From DASTFY01 sp963813375 (GTDB lineage Bacteria > Actinomycetota > Acidimicrobiia > Acidimicrobiales > Ilumatobacteraceae): 64,000 nt of DNA. A program made the translations under genes and the position numbers. The stretch lies in assembly GCA_963813375.1 (NCBI GenBank), contig CAWEYT010000009.1, positions 1 to 64,000 of the forward strand, read 5' to 3'. The notes below the pieces were generated by a model that ran no database searches, had not been told where the DNA came from, and worked only from the letters and a program-made list of their open reading frames with translations. Of this stretch, positions 19,207-27,285 are shown piece by piece (position 1 is the stretch's first letter; each line of letters starts with the position of its first letter).

Positions 19207-19932
19207 GTGAACGCCAGTCAGCGCGCCCGTGTCGAGCTCGCCATGGTCTTTCGCGCCGCGGTGCTGCACGGCTTCCACGAGGGCATCGACAACCACTTCA
19301 GCTTGGCCGTTCCCGGCGAGCCCGGCCGGTTCCTGCTCAACCCGTACGGACCGCACTGGAGCGAGCTGCGGGCCAGCGACCTCCTCGTGGTCGACGAGGC
19401 CGGCAACGTGATCGGCGACGGCGAGGCCGAGGCCAGTGCCTTCTTCATCCACTCCCGCCTCCACCTCGCGCATCCCGACGCCTCGTGCGTGCTCCACACC
19501 CACATGCCGTACGCCACGGCGCTGGCGCTGACCGGGACCGGGTTCGAGACACGGCTGTCCCAGAACAGCGTCCGCTTCCACGGCCGCTACGAGCTCATGC
19601 CCGAGTACGGCGGGCTCGTCAACGACGCGCTCGAGGGGGACCGGTTGGCCGAGGCCGTGGCCGACGGCGTGCGCGTCGTGCTGCTGGCCAACCACGGTGT
19701 GCTCGTGGTCGGGGAGTCCCTGGCCCACGCTTGGGAGGACCTGTACTTCTTCGAGCGAGCCTGCATGGTGCAGGTGCTGGCGCAGTCCACGGGCCAGACC
19801 CTCCGCCTGATGGACATCGACGTGGCCGAGCTGACCGTGAAGCAGTACGAGGGCGAGCGGGAGAAGGCCGAGATCCTCCTCGCCGCCACACGCCGGTTGG
19901 TGGACCGGGAGCTGCCGGGCTACGACGCCTGA
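19207..19932 (+). CDS. Class II aldolase/adducin-family protein
   Basis: 241 residues from GTG 19207, 25 nt after the fumarylacetoacetase-family gene. Metal-site motifs are visible: GIDNHFSLAVPG, the zinc-binding HTHMPYATAL and the late LLANHGVLVVGES with its His. The family includes L-fuculose-phosphate aldolase and decarboxylases acting on hydroxyacids; members that lack a sugar-phosphate context are often annotated only as aldolase/adducin. Probably cotranscribed with the preceding hydrolase and acting on a shared metabolite. Confidence 0.87.
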   Translation: MNASQRARVELAMVFRAAVLHGFHEGIDNHFSLAVPGEPGRFLLNPYGPHWSELRASDLLVVDEAGNVIGDGEAEASAFFIHSRLHLAHPDASCVLHTHMPYATALALTGTGFETRLSQNSVRFHGRYELMPEYGGLVNDALEGDRLAEAVADGVRVVLLANHGVLVVGESLAHAWEDLYFFERACMVQVLAQSTGQTLRLMDIDVAELTVKQYEGEREKAEILLAATRRLVDRELPGYDA

Positions 19933-19964
19933 CGGCCGCGCCGGGCCCCGGTGCTCCGGGGTGC

Positions 19965-20573
19965 TCACGGTGCCAGCTCGCAGCCGAGCACCTCGGGCAG
20001 CCACTCCAACAGCCGCTCCCACAGGATGGGTCCGCTCCGAGCCAGGAGGTGCCCGTCGCCGGGGATGACGACGAGGTCGCCGTGGCCCGCCATGGCGCGG
20101 ACGACCTCGCTGGCCTGGAGCGGGAGCAGCTCGTCGCGCTCGCCGTGGAACAGCAGGAGCGGGCGATCCCCCAGGCCGCCGGCCACCTCGCAGCCGGCCG
20201 ACTGGGTGGCGAAGGTGACGACCCCGGCGACGGTCGACGGCAGGGCGACCGCCACCCTGATGGCCACGGCCCCTCCGAAGCTGTGCCCCATCACCACGAC
20301 GCGCTCCGCCCCGGCCTCGGTGACGAGTTGGACGGCGGCGGCCACGTCGAGGCAACAGGCGTCGAGGTCGTTGGGGCGCCGATAGCTGACCCTGACCAGC
20401 GGGACGCCCTGCGGGCCCAAGTGGGCACCGAGGCGGTGGTACAGGCCCTCGGCCGGGCCGAGGAGTCCGCCCATCGCCCCGCCGCAGGCGACGACGGCAC
20501 CGGACCCGGACGTAGGCCGAGCGTCATCGGCGTCAGGCCGGTGGTGCCACAACAGGGTGAGCAGGCCGCCCAT
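19965..20573 (-). CDS. Alpha/beta hydrolase (dienelactone-hydrolase-like), N-terminal limit uncertain
   Basis: From ATG 20573 the protein has 202 residues: MGGLLTLLWHHR, AVVACGGAMGGLLGPAEGLY (oxyanion region), nucleophile elbow VVMGHSFGGAVAIRVA, the acid segment LLLFHGERDELLPL and a late histidine in VIPGDGHLLA. The residues read upstream in the same frame (VEVTPALRHLELFT) look protein-like and family-consistent, so the true start may lie near 20,640, possibly as a non-ATG codon. It is divergent from marR, whose palindromic operator could control both. Confidence 0.75.
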   Translation of the reverse strand: MGGLLTLLWHHRPDADDARPTSGSGAVVACGGAMGGLLGPAEGLYHRLGAHLGPQGVPLVRVSYRRPNDLDACCLDVAAAVQLVTEAGAERVVVMGHSFGGAVAIRVAVALPSTVAGVVTFATQSAGCEVAGGLGDRPLLLFHGERDELLPLQASEVVRAMAGHGDLVVIPGDGHLLARSGPILWERLLEWLPEVLGCELAP

Positions 20574-20720
20574 CGTGAACAGCTCCAGGTGGCGCAACGC
20601 CGGCGTGACCTCTACCTCCTGCGCGGCGAGGACGGCGAGGGCTTGGAGCGGGGTGCGGGACTCGCTGGGCTTGTCGCTGCTCGCTGGACTGGCGCTCGCT
20701 GGACGGGGCCTCCCCCATCG

Positions 20721-20735
20721 CTTGTACCCTACAAG
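20721..20735. promoter_or_regulatory. Palindromic operator overlapping the marR -10 element
   Basis: CTTGTA-CCC-TACAAG is a perfect 6-bp inverted repeat with a 3-bp spacer. The inner TACCCT (20725-20730) fits a -10 hexamer 8 nt before ATG 20738. MarR proteins commonly bind such short dyads and repress their own promoters, so autorepression, and possibly control of the divergent hydrolase, is inferred. Confidence 0.6.
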
Positions 20736-20737
20736 GG

Positions 20738-21277
20738 ATGTCCGCTGGGGCTCCGACGACCTTGACCGGTGCGGCGAAGACCTCGCCCCGCACCATCGAT
20801 CTCGACGTGCCCGAGGAGCGCGAGGTCGCCCTCCGCATCGCGACGGCATGGAAGGAGCTGCGCCGCGGGGCGGCCATGGTCGCCGTCCGCGACTACTTCT
20901 ACGTCGCGGAGGAGGACTCCATCGAGCCGGGTCAGATGGACACGCTCGACCTGCTCGTGCAGCAGCCCGCGTGGCGCATGAGCGAGCTCGCCGAGGCCCT
21001 CCGTGTCGACCCGTCGACCGCCACCCGCGCCGTCCACCGTCTCGTGCGCTCCGGCCTGGCCAGCCGGGGCAGCGGCACCGAGGACGGGCGGGTCGTGATG
21101 GTGTCGATCACCGAAGCCGGACGCCGACGTCACAGCGCCATCTCCGGCCGGCGCCGCCACTCGATGGCCCGCATGCTGGGCGAGTTCGAGCCCGAGGAGC
21201 GCCGGCAGCTGGCGGATCTCCTCGAACGGTTCGTGCTCGCGCTCGACCACCTGGCGGCCGATCTTCCCGACCGCTGA
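20738..21277 (+). CDS. MarR-family transcriptional regulator
   Basis: 179 residues. The winged-helix core shows MDTLDLLVQQPAWRMSELAE, recognition helix LRVDPSTATRAVHRLVRSGL and wing SRGSGTEDGRVVMVSITEAG, flanked by dimerisation helices at both ends (ALRIATAWKELRRGAAMV; FEPEERRQLADLLERFV). It is divergent from an alpha/beta hydrolase; a palindrome covers the promoter. The ligand is unknown. Confidence 0.9.
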   Translation: MSAGAPTTLTGAAKTSPRTIDLDVPEEREVALRIATAWKELRRGAAMVAVRDYFYVAEEDSIEPGQMDTLDLLVQQPAWRMSELAEALRVDPSTATRAVHRLVRSGLASRGSGTEDGRVVMVSITEAGRRRHSAISGRRRHSMARMLGEFEPEERRQLADLLERFVLALDHLAADLPDR

Positions 21278-21332
21278 CGGCACGCGGTCCTCGACCGCTG
21301 GCGGACAAGCACTGGCCGGTAGGGTCGCCGCG

Positions 21333-21977
21333 GTGGCTGACCGGGCGCGCTTCGCCGAGGAAGCGCTCCCCCTCGCGCCCCAGCTCTACTCGGCGGCGAT
21401 GCGCATGACCCGGAACACGGCCGACGCCGAGGACCTGGTCCAGGAGACCTACCTGAAGGGCTACCGCAGCTTCGCCACCTTCGAGGAAGGCACGAACCTG
21501 CGGGCCTGGTTGTTCCGCATCCTGACCAACACCTACATCAACTCGTACCGGGCCAAGCAGCGCCGTCCGGAGGAGACCGACCTCGACAGCATCGAGGACT
21601 TCTACCTGTACCGGCGCATCGGCGGGCTCGAGGAGGCGCTGGCGTCGCGCAGCGCCGAGGACGAGCTCATGGACCTCTTCACCGACGACGAGGTCAAGCA
21701 GGCGCTGGAGGATCTCCCGGAGAACTTCCGCCTGCCGGTGCTGCTGGCCGACGTCGAAGGTTTCTCCTACAAGGAGATCGCAGAGATGCTCGACATCCCG
21801 ATGGGTACCGTGATGTCCCGCCTCCACCGGGGAAGAAAGGCGATGCAGAAGGCGTTGTTCGATTTTGCCGAACAGCGGGGGCTGGTTGCTCCCAGGGACG
21901 CCGCCCCAACGGACGAGGAGCCCGTCACGATGGTCGACAATGCAGCCGGTGAACAAGCGGGGGCCTGCCGTGGATGA
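21333..21977 (+). CDS. sigR: ECF sigma factor of the SigR/SigH (thiol-oxidative stress) group
   Basis: 214 residues from GTG 21333. Region 2 is DAEDLVQETYLKGYRSFATF and TNLRAWLFRILTNTYINSYR; region 4 is ALEDLPENFRLPVLLADVEG and YKEIAEMLDIPMGTVMSRLH. The NLRAWLFRILTNTYINSYR stretch and the downstream zinc-type anti-sigma gene are characteristic of SigR/SigH, which directs thioredoxin and mycothiol defence. Its stop lies inside the anti-sigma start, so translation is coupled. TAGGGT (21320-21325) lies 8 nt before the start. Confidence 0.92.
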   Translation: MADRARFAEEALPLAPQLYSAAMRMTRNTADAEDLVQETYLKGYRSFATFEEGTNLRAWLFRILTNTYINSYRAKQRRPEETDLDSIEDFYLYRRIGGLEEALASRSAEDELMDLFTDDEVKQALEDLPENFRLPVLLADVEGFSYKEIAEMLDIPMGTVMSRLHRGRKAMQKALFDFAEQRGLVAPRDAAPTDEEPVTMVDNAAGEQAGACRG

Positions 21978-22239
21978 CGACTGCGGCGAGGTGCTCCGCG
22001 AGCTGGAGCCGTACCTCGACCGTGAGCTCACGCCTGAGGAGTGGACCACGGTCCAGGGCCACCTCGACGATTGCCTCGACTGCCTGCACATCTACGACTT
22101 CCACGCCGAGCTGCGCATGATCATCTCGAAGAAGTGCCGCCAGGACGCGCTCCCCCCGGGGCTCCTGGCCAGGATCGAGCAGTGCTTCGGCACGGTCGAC
22201 CAGGAAGAGGCGGCCGCCGGGGAGCCCGGCCCGGCCTGA
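21970..22239 (+). CDS. rsrA: RsrA-type redox-sensing zinc anti-sigma factor
   Basis: 89 residues from GTG 21970, which overlaps the sigR stop; ATG 21940 is an in-frame alternative. It has the ZAS motif HLDDCLDCLHIYDF (H-x3-C-x2-C), an N-terminal cysteine (DDDCGEVLRELEPYLD) and a late one (SKKCRQDALPPGLL), matching the cysteines that bind zinc and form the release disulphide in RsrA. It should hold SigR inactive until oxidation. Gene order and coupling are as in other actinobacteria. Confidence 0.9.
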   Translation: MDDDCGEVLRELEPYLDRELTPEEWTTVQGHLDDCLDCLHIYDFHAELRMIISKKCRQDALPPGLLARIEQCFGTVDQEEAAAGEPGPA

Positions 22240-22273
22240 GCCGGCTCCGACCCCTCGGGCTACGCTGCGACCC

Positions 22274-22441
22274 ATGTTCGCTGCCCAACCCTGGGACTGG
22301 TGGATCGCCATGGTGCTCTTCGCCCTTGGCCTCCTCGGGGTGCTGGCCGTCGTGTTCGGCTACCTCGTCAAGGTCATCGGTCCGCAGTACCCGCGGCGCG
22401 GGCAGACGATCGCCGAGCCCCAGCAGCAGCAGAAGTCCTAG
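22274..22441 (+). CDS. Small single-pass membrane protein
   Basis: 55 residues from ATG 22274. An amphipathic Trp-rich start (FAAQPWDWWIAM) leads into one membrane helix (VLFALGLLGVLAVVFGYLV) and a short basic, Gln-rich tail (YPRRGQTIAEPQQQQKS). TACGCT at 22261-22266 lies 8 nt before the start and there is no Shine-Dalgarno. It lies 34 nt after rsrA and 6 nt before the metalloprotease. Not recognised as a named family. Confidence 0.6.
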   Translation: MFAAQPWDWWIAMVLFALGLLGVLAVVFGYLVKVIGPQYPRRGQTIAEPQQQQKS

Positions 22442-22447
22442 TCGGCC

Positions 22448-23542
22448 GTGGCGCCCGGGCTCGTCGACTGGGGGTTGGCCGAGCGGATCGGCGCCCGGGT
22501 GGCCAACCGTCCGTCGCCCCTGACCTCCGAGCTACCGGCGCTCCAGCGAGAGATGGAGGCCCAGGCACCGCTGGCCGAGAGCCTGGTCACCGGGGTCACC
22601 GGCCTGGTGCCCTCCGGGCCGGCGCGCATCGAGGTCGTCGACCGGCCGGCCTGGGTGGCGGCCAACGTCGCCGCCTTCCGCCGGCTGCTCGCCCCGCTGC
22701 TCGAACGCTGGCAGGACAAGGTCGGCCACCGGCCCGGCATGGCCGCCACCCTGACCAGCCGCGTCGCCGCCGTCGAGCTGGGCACGCTCCTCGGCTGGAT
22801 GAGCAGCCGCGTGCTCGGACAGTACGACCTGCTCCTCGGCGATCCGGCCGGCAACGGGGCACCGGGCGGCGCCGGTGACACGGGCGACACGGTGTACCTC
22901 GTCGGCCCCAACCTCATCAGCCTGGAACGGCGGTTCGGCTTCCCGCCCGATCAGTTCCGGCTGTGGGTGCTCCTCCACGAGCTGACCCACCGCGCCCAGT
23001 TCACGGGGGTCCCGTGGCTGGCGCCGCACTTCCGGGGCCTGGTCGAGCAGGCGCTCACCATGGCCGAACCCGACAGCGGGCAGCTGGCGGTGGCCGCCCG
23101 CTCGCTGATGCGGGACCGGACCGAGGCCCGCCGTCGGGTCGACGAGGGAGGCATGCTGGCCCTCGTCGCCTCCCCCGAGCAGCGGGCCGTCCTCGACCAG
23201 ATCGGCGGGATGATGTCGCTGCTCGAGGGTCACGGCGACGTCACCATGGACCGGGCCGGCGCGGGACGGCTGCCGTCCGCCCGTCGCTTCGCCGCGGTGC
23301 TCTCGGCACGGCGCCGGAGCGGCTCACCCCCTGTCCGGCTGGTGCGCAAGCTCATCGGTCTGGAGAGCAAGCTCAACCAGTACGAACAGGGCGAGCGCTT
23401 CATCGCCCACGTGGAGCGCGTGGCCGGTCCACGCGTCGTGGACATCTGCTGGCAGGGCCCCGACCAGCTGCCCTCGCTGGAGGAGATCCGGCAGCCGCAG
23501 CGCTGGCTGGACCGGGTCGGCCTGACCGGTCAGGTGGCGTGA
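22448..23542 (+). CDS. Zinc-dependent metalloprotease family (actinobacterial HExxH hydrolase)
   Basis: 364 residues from GTG 22448. Motifs typical of this family are VDWGLAERIGARVANR, WVAANVAAFRRLL, VLGQYDLLL, LVGPNLISLERRFGF and the zinc site RLWVLLHELTHRAQFTGVPW, with GHGDVTMDRAG later. It is often annotated as a coenzyme F420 biosynthesis-associated protein because of gene context elsewhere; no F420 genes are here. Its stop overlaps the tilS GTG (GTGA), as is usual for this neighbour pair in actinobacteria. Confidence 0.85.
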   Translation: MAPGLVDWGLAERIGARVANRPSPLTSELPALQREMEAQAPLAESLVTGVTGLVPSGPARIEVVDRPAWVAANVAAFRRLLAPLLERWQDKVGHRPGMAATLTSRVAAVELGTLLGWMSSRVLGQYDLLLGDPAGNGAPGGAGDTGDTVYLVGPNLISLERRFGFPPDQFRLWVLLHELTHRAQFTGVPWLAPHFRGLVEQALTMAEPDSGQLAVAARSLMRDRTEARRRVDEGGMLALVASPEQRAVLDQIGGMMSLLEGHGDVTMDRAGAGRLPSARRFAAVLSARRRSGSPPVRLVRKLIGLESKLNQYEQGERFIAHVERVAGPRVVDICWQGPDQLPSLEEIRQPQRWLDRVGLTGQVA

Positions 23543-24438
23543 CCACCGAGGTCGCGGTGGCAGGCGTCGGTGTGAGCGCGCTCCTGGCACGATGCCGGTT
23601 CCCCGCGCCCGGCACGCCCGTGACCTGCGCGGTGTCGGGCGGCGCCGACTCGCTGGCGCTCCTCGTCCTCGCGACGTCCGCCGGGTGCGCCACGACGGCC
23701 ATCCACGTCGACCACGGGCTGCGGGACGGCTCGGCCGCCGAGGCCGATGTCGTGGCGGAGGCCGCCGCCCGCTTCGGCGCGGGCTTCGAGTCGGTCCGGG
23801 TGACCGTGTCGCCCGGGCCCAACCTGGAGGCTCGCGCCCGCGATGCCCGCTACGCCGCCCTCCCGGCTGATGTGCTCACCGGGCACACCGCGGACGACCA
23901 AGCCGAGACCGTGCTCCTCAACCTGCTGCGCGGCGCCGGCACGGTCGGCTTGGCCGGCATGCGGCGCGAGCGCCGGCCGCTGCTCGACCTCCGCCGGGCG
24001 GAGACGGTGGCGCTGTGCCACGAGCTCGGCCTCACGCCGGTCGTGGATCCGACCAACGCGTCGCTGGCCTGGCGTCGCAACCGGGTTCGCCACCAGTTGC
24101 TCCCGCTCATCGAGGACATCGCCGAACGGGACGTCGTGCCGGTCCTGGCCCGTCAGGCCGACCTGCTTCGCGACGAGGCCGACCTCCTCGACGAGCTGGC
24201 GGCGGCGATCGACGTCACCGACGCCCGGGCCCTGTCCGCCGCTCCCCGTCCGCTGGCGAGGCGGGCCGTGCGCCGCTGGCTGGCAGTCGACCACCCGCCG
24301 GACGCGGCCACCGTCGAGCGTGTGCTGGCCGTGGCCAGCGGCACGTCCAAGGCGTGCGACGCCGGCCGTGGACGCCGGGTCGAGCGTCGTGCGATGCGGC
24401 TGCGGCTCGTTGGCCAGGATCACGAGGCCGCTGGGTAA
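23539..24438 (+). CDS. tilS: tRNA(Ile)-lysidine synthase
   Basis: 299 residues from GTG 23539. The ATP-pyrophosphatase loop is AVSGGADSLALLVLA, followed by IHVDHGLRDGS, GHTADDQAETVLLNLLRGAG and the substrate segment VDPTNASLAWRRNRVRHQLL. The enzyme adds lysidine to C34 of the CAU tRNA-Ile so that it reads AUA. It is short of full-length TilS because the C-terminal domains are reduced, as in other actinobacteria. It heads the tilS-hpt-folP run. Confidence 0.9.
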   Translation: MTTEVAVAGVGVSALLARCRFPAPGTPVTCAVSGGADSLALLVLATSAGCATTAIHVDHGLRDGSAAEADVVAEAAARFGAGFESVRVTVSPGPNLEARARDARYAALPADVLTGHTADDQAETVLLNLLRGAGTVGLAGMRRERRPLLDLRRAETVALCHELGLTPVVDPTNASLAWRRNRVRHQLLPLIEDIAERDVVPVLARQADLLRDEADLLDELAAAIDVTDARALSAAPRPLARRAVRRWLAVDHPPDAATVERVLAVASGTSKACDAGRGRRVERRAMRLRLVGQDHEAAG

Positions 24439-24450
24439 CCTCGCCCCTCC

Positions 24451-25038
24451 GTGGTGCCCGAACCCGGATCAGCAGCCGGTCCCGGGCGGGTGTTGCTCTC
24501 GGCCACGGACCTGGGCACCCGCATCGGCGAGTTGGGCGAGGCCATCGGCCGGGACTACCGCGGTCGGGTCCCGCTGCTCGTGGCCGTGCTCAAGGGAGCG
24601 TTCGTGTTCCTGGCCGATCTCGTGCGGGCCATCCCGATCGATCACGAGATCGACTTCATGGCCGTGTCCTCCTACGGGGCCTCGACGCGCTCGTCCGGCA
24701 TCGTGCGGATCGTCAAGGACCTCGACATCGACCTCGAGGATCGCCACGTCCTGCTCGTCGAGGACATCGTGGACTCCGGTCTCACCCTCGCGTACCTGCG
24801 CCGGATGCTGGCCGCCCGCAACCCGGCCAGCCTCGAGGTGTGCGCGCTGCTCGCCAGGGAGACGATCTCGCCTGTGGACCGGGCCAGCCTGCGCTACGTC
24901 GGGTTCACCATCCCGCCGGACTGGGTGGTCGGCTACGGCCTCGACGTGGCCGAGCGCTACCGCAACCTGCCGGATCTCCGCATCTGGGACGGTCCGGGCG
25001 AGCCGGCCGGCCCGGGCCCGGCGGGCCGGGCCGAGTAG
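24451..25038 (+). CDS. hpt: Hypoxanthine phosphoribosyltransferase
   Basis: 195 residues. The PRPP-binding motif LLVEDIVDSGLTLAYL, the N-terminal LVAVLKGAFVFLADLVRAI, DFMAVSSYGASTRSSG and the C-terminal IPPDWVVGYGLDVAERYRNL are diagnostic. It salvages hypoxanthine and guanine. It follows tilS by 12 nt, the widespread tilS-hpt pairing, but ftsH, which usually comes next, is replaced by the folate genes. The TAACCT before the start includes the tilS stop codon, so it is weak promoter evidence. Confidence 0.93.
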   Translation: MVPEPGSAAGPGRVLLSATDLGTRIGELGEAIGRDYRGRVPLLVAVLKGAFVFLADLVRAIPIDHEIDFMAVSSYGASTRSSGIVRIVKDLDIDLEDRHVLLVEDIVDSGLTLAYLRRMLAARNPASLEVCALLARETISPVDRASLRYVGFTIPPDWVVGYGLDVAERYRNLPDLRIWDGPGEPAGPGPAGRAE

Positions 25039-25050
25039 CCTTGCCCCTTG

Positions 25051-25902
25051 GTGAAAGCGCAGGTCATGGGCGTGGTCAACGTGACGCCCGATTCCTTCTC
25101 GGACGGCGGGCGGTGGTTCGACCACGCCGGCGCCGTCGCGCACGGCCTGGACCTGCTGGCGGCCGGCGCGGCGATCATCGACGTCGGCGGGGAGTCCACC
25201 CGCCCCGGGGCCGATCCCGTCGACCCAGCTGAGGAGCAGCGGCGCGTCCTTCCCGTGATCGAGGCCCTCTCCGGGCACGGCCGCATCTCCGTCGACACCC
25301 GCCATGCGGAGACGGCGCGGGCCGCGGTCGCCGCCGGGGCGACGATCATCAACGACATCTCGTCGAGCCTCCACGGCACCGCCGCCGACCTGGGAGTCGG
25401 CTGGATCGCCATGCACATGCAGGGTGACCCGCGGACCATGCAGCAGGCGCCCGCCTACGACGACGTCGTGGCCGAGGTGCGCGACCACCTGGTGGCCCGT
25501 GCCGAGGCGGCGATGGCGGCCGGCGTGGACGAGCTCTGGATCGACCCGGGCTTCGGCTTCGGCAAGACGCTCGACCACAACCTCGAGCTGCTCGCCCATC
25601 TCGACGACCTGGTGGCGACCGGCTTCCCGGTCGCGGTCGGCCTGTCCCGCAAGGCCTTCCTCGGTCGCCTGCTGGCCACGAGCGACGCGCGTGTCGCGGC
25701 GCCGAGCCTCCCCGGCCTCGACGCGACGACCTTGGCCGGCGATGTCGACCCCGTGCCGGCGGACGACCGCATCGAGGGATCGCTGGCCGCGGCGACGTGG
25801 GCGGCCCTGCAGGGTGTGCAGCTCATCCGCGTCCACGACGTGCAGGCGACCGTCCACGCGGTCGAGCTGGTCGGCGAGCCGGTGCTCGAAGGCGTCCACT
25901 GA
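25051..25902 (+). CDS. folP: Dihydropteroate synthase
   Basis: 283 residues from GTG 25051. Motifs are MGVVNVTPDSFSDGG, IDVGGESTRPGADPVD, ISVDTRHAETA, IINDISSS, IAMHMQGDPRTMQ, IDPGFGFGKTLDHNLELL and VGLSRKAFLGRLL. It condenses p-aminobenzoate with dihydropterin pyrophosphate and is the sulfonamide target. An insertion (SLPGLDATTLAGDVDPVPAD) precedes the final helices. Its TGA overlaps the ATG of the next gene. Confidence 0.94.
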   Translation: MKAQVMGVVNVTPDSFSDGGRWFDHAGAVAHGLDLLAAGAAIIDVGGESTRPGADPVDPAEEQRRVLPVIEALSGHGRISVDTRHAETARAAVAAGATIINDISSSLHGTAADLGVGWIAMHMQGDPRTMQQAPAYDDVVAEVRDHLVARAEAAMAAGVDELWIDPGFGFGKTLDHNLELLAHLDDLVATGFPVAVGLSRKAFLGRLLATSDARVAAPSLPGLDATTLAGDVDPVPADDRIEGSLAAATWAALQGVQLIRVHDVQATVHAVELVGEPVLEGVH

Positions 25903-26420
25903 TGGCGAAGCTGCGGGGGAAGTGGGCCCTCGGCATCCAGCCCCGCAACTTCACCTGGTTCATCAAGGACCGTCTCGCCGTGTGCGAACGCCCCGGTGGC
26001 TTCGGTGAGAACCACCGCCGGGTCCGCCGCCAGGAGGAGATCATCTGGATCCGCGAGCAGGGCTTCGGCTGCGTGATCTCGATCATCGCCTCGCCCTACA
26101 ACCTCCACAACTACGACGAGCTCGGCGTGACCTACCGGCACCGACCGTTCACCGCCGCCGACGATCCCCCGACCTACCTGAAGGCGTTCTACCCCGAGGT
26201 GCACGACCTCATCTCCGACGGGACGAAGGTCATCGTGCACGGGGAGGAGATGGGCGACCGGCTGATCGGCCTCGTCGGCGGGTACATCCGCTGGGCCGGC
26301 CTCGTCACCGACGGTCCCCAGTCGATCACGCTCATCGAGCGCATCAGCGGCAAGCAGCTCGATCCCTTCGGGCGCAGCCTCGTCCAGCTAGCGGGCGAGA
26401 TCTCTCCTGACCGCAGATAG
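25902..26420 (+). CDS. Dual-specificity-phosphatase-like protein lacking the catalytic cysteine
   Basis: 172 residues; the ATG overlaps the folP stop. The layout follows dual-specificity phosphatases: IQPRNFTWFIKDRLAVCERP (typical N-terminal strand), GFGCVISIIASPYNLHNYDE, HRPFTAADDPPTYLKAF (general-acid loop) and the P-loop position TKVIVHGEEMGDRLIGLVGG. There HC-x5-R has become HG-x5-R (H113, G114, R120), and the Ser/Thr after Arg is Leu. Tyr/Ser/Thr phosphatase chemistry by the usual thiol route is therefore excluded. It sits between folP and folB in a tight run, so a binding or regulatory role near folate synthesis is plausible. The fold assignment is from pattern only. Confidence 0.65.
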   Translation: MAKLRGKWALGIQPRNFTWFIKDRLAVCERPGGFGENHRRVRRQEEIIWIREQGFGCVISIIASPYNLHNYDELGVTYRHRPFTAADDPPTYLKAFYPEVHDLISDGTKVIVHGEEMGDRLIGLVGGYIRWAGLVTDGPQSITLIERISGKQLDPFGRSLVQLAGEISPDRR

Positions 26421-26431
26421 CGTGCGGCTCC

Positions 26432-26797
26432 ATGCCGGACCGCATCGAGATCCGGGGGCTGCGCGCTCTCGGCCTCATCGGCGTCAATCCGGAGGAGCAG
26501 GAACGGCCGCAGCCGTTCGAAGTCGACTTCGACGTCGAGGTGGACACCGCGACTGCGGGCGAATCCGACTCCCTCGACGACACCGTGGACTACGGCCTGC
26601 TCACGATCCTGGCCCAGCGGGTGGTGGCCGACGAACCGCACCTGCTGCTCGAGCGGGTGGCTGAGCGGATCGCGCAGGAGCTCCTCGCCGCCGATCCCCG
26701 GATCGAGGGCACGACGGTCAGCGTCCGGAAGTTGCGCCCGCCCATCCCGGCCGACCTCGCCACGAGCGCGGTCACCATCACGAGGCGGCGGCCGTGA
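26432..26797 (+). CDS. folB: Dihydroneopterin aldolase
   Basis: 121 residues. FolB motifs are IEIRGLRALGLIGVNPEEQE, PFEVDFDVEVD, DDTVDYGLLTILAQRVV, LLLERVAERIAQELL and VSVRKLRPPIPADL; the Glu in NPEEQE and the late Lys match the active site. It converts dihydroneopterin to hydroxymethyl-dihydropterin. It overlaps folK by 4 nt. Confidence 0.93.
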   Translation: MPDRIEIRGLRALGLIGVNPEEQERPQPFEVDFDVEVDTATAGESDSLDDTVDYGLLTILAQRVVADEPHLLLERVAERIAQELLAADPRIEGTTVSVRKLRPPIPADLATSAVTITRRRP

Positions 26798-27267
26798 CCC
26801 GCGCCCTGCTGGCGCTGGGTTCCAACTTGGGCGACCGGGTCCGCTACCTGCAGGACGCCGTGGCGGTGATCCCCGACCTGGTCGCGGTGTCGCCCGTCTA
26901 CGAGACCGATCCGGTCGGCGGGCCTGAGGATCAGGGTCCGTACCTCAACATGGTCGTGTGCCTCGACACCGTTCTCGACGCGCGAGAGCTGCTCGAGCTC
27001 TGCCACCGCCTGGAGGAGAAGGCCAGCCGCAAGCGCGCCGTCCACTGGGGGCCCCGCACGCTCGACGTCGACGTGCTCTGGCTCGACGGGGTGACGGTCG
27101 ACGAGCCAGGCCTCGTCGTGCCCCATCCCCGGATGGCCGAACGCCCCTTCGTGCTGGCTCCGCTTCGCGATGTCGCGCCGGATCTGGTGACGGCCGGTTG
27201 GGAGGACCGGTTCGACCACCTCGGTGTCCGCCAGCTCGGCGTGCTGGACGAGCTGTCCGGACTCTGA
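26794..27267 (+). CDS. folK: Hydroxymethyl-dihydropterin pyrophosphokinase
   Basis: 157 residues from GTG 26794. HPPK signatures are LLALGSNLGDRVRYLQDA, VSPVYETDPVGGPEDQGPYL, NMVVCLDT, WGPRTLDVDVLWLDG and VPHPRMAERPFVLAPL. The product feeds FolP encoded upstream. folP, folB and folK together supply the late pterin steps; folE, folA and folC are not in the window. Confidence 0.94.
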   Translation: MTRALLALGSNLGDRVRYLQDAVAVIPDLVAVSPVYETDPVGGPEDQGPYLNMVVCLDTVLDARELLELCHRLEEKASRKRAVHWGPRTLDVDVLWLDGVTVDEPGLVVPHPRMAERPFVLAPLRDVAPDLVTAGWEDRFDHLGVRQLGVLDELSGL

Positions 27268-27285
27268 GGGGTCACCGGGACGACC

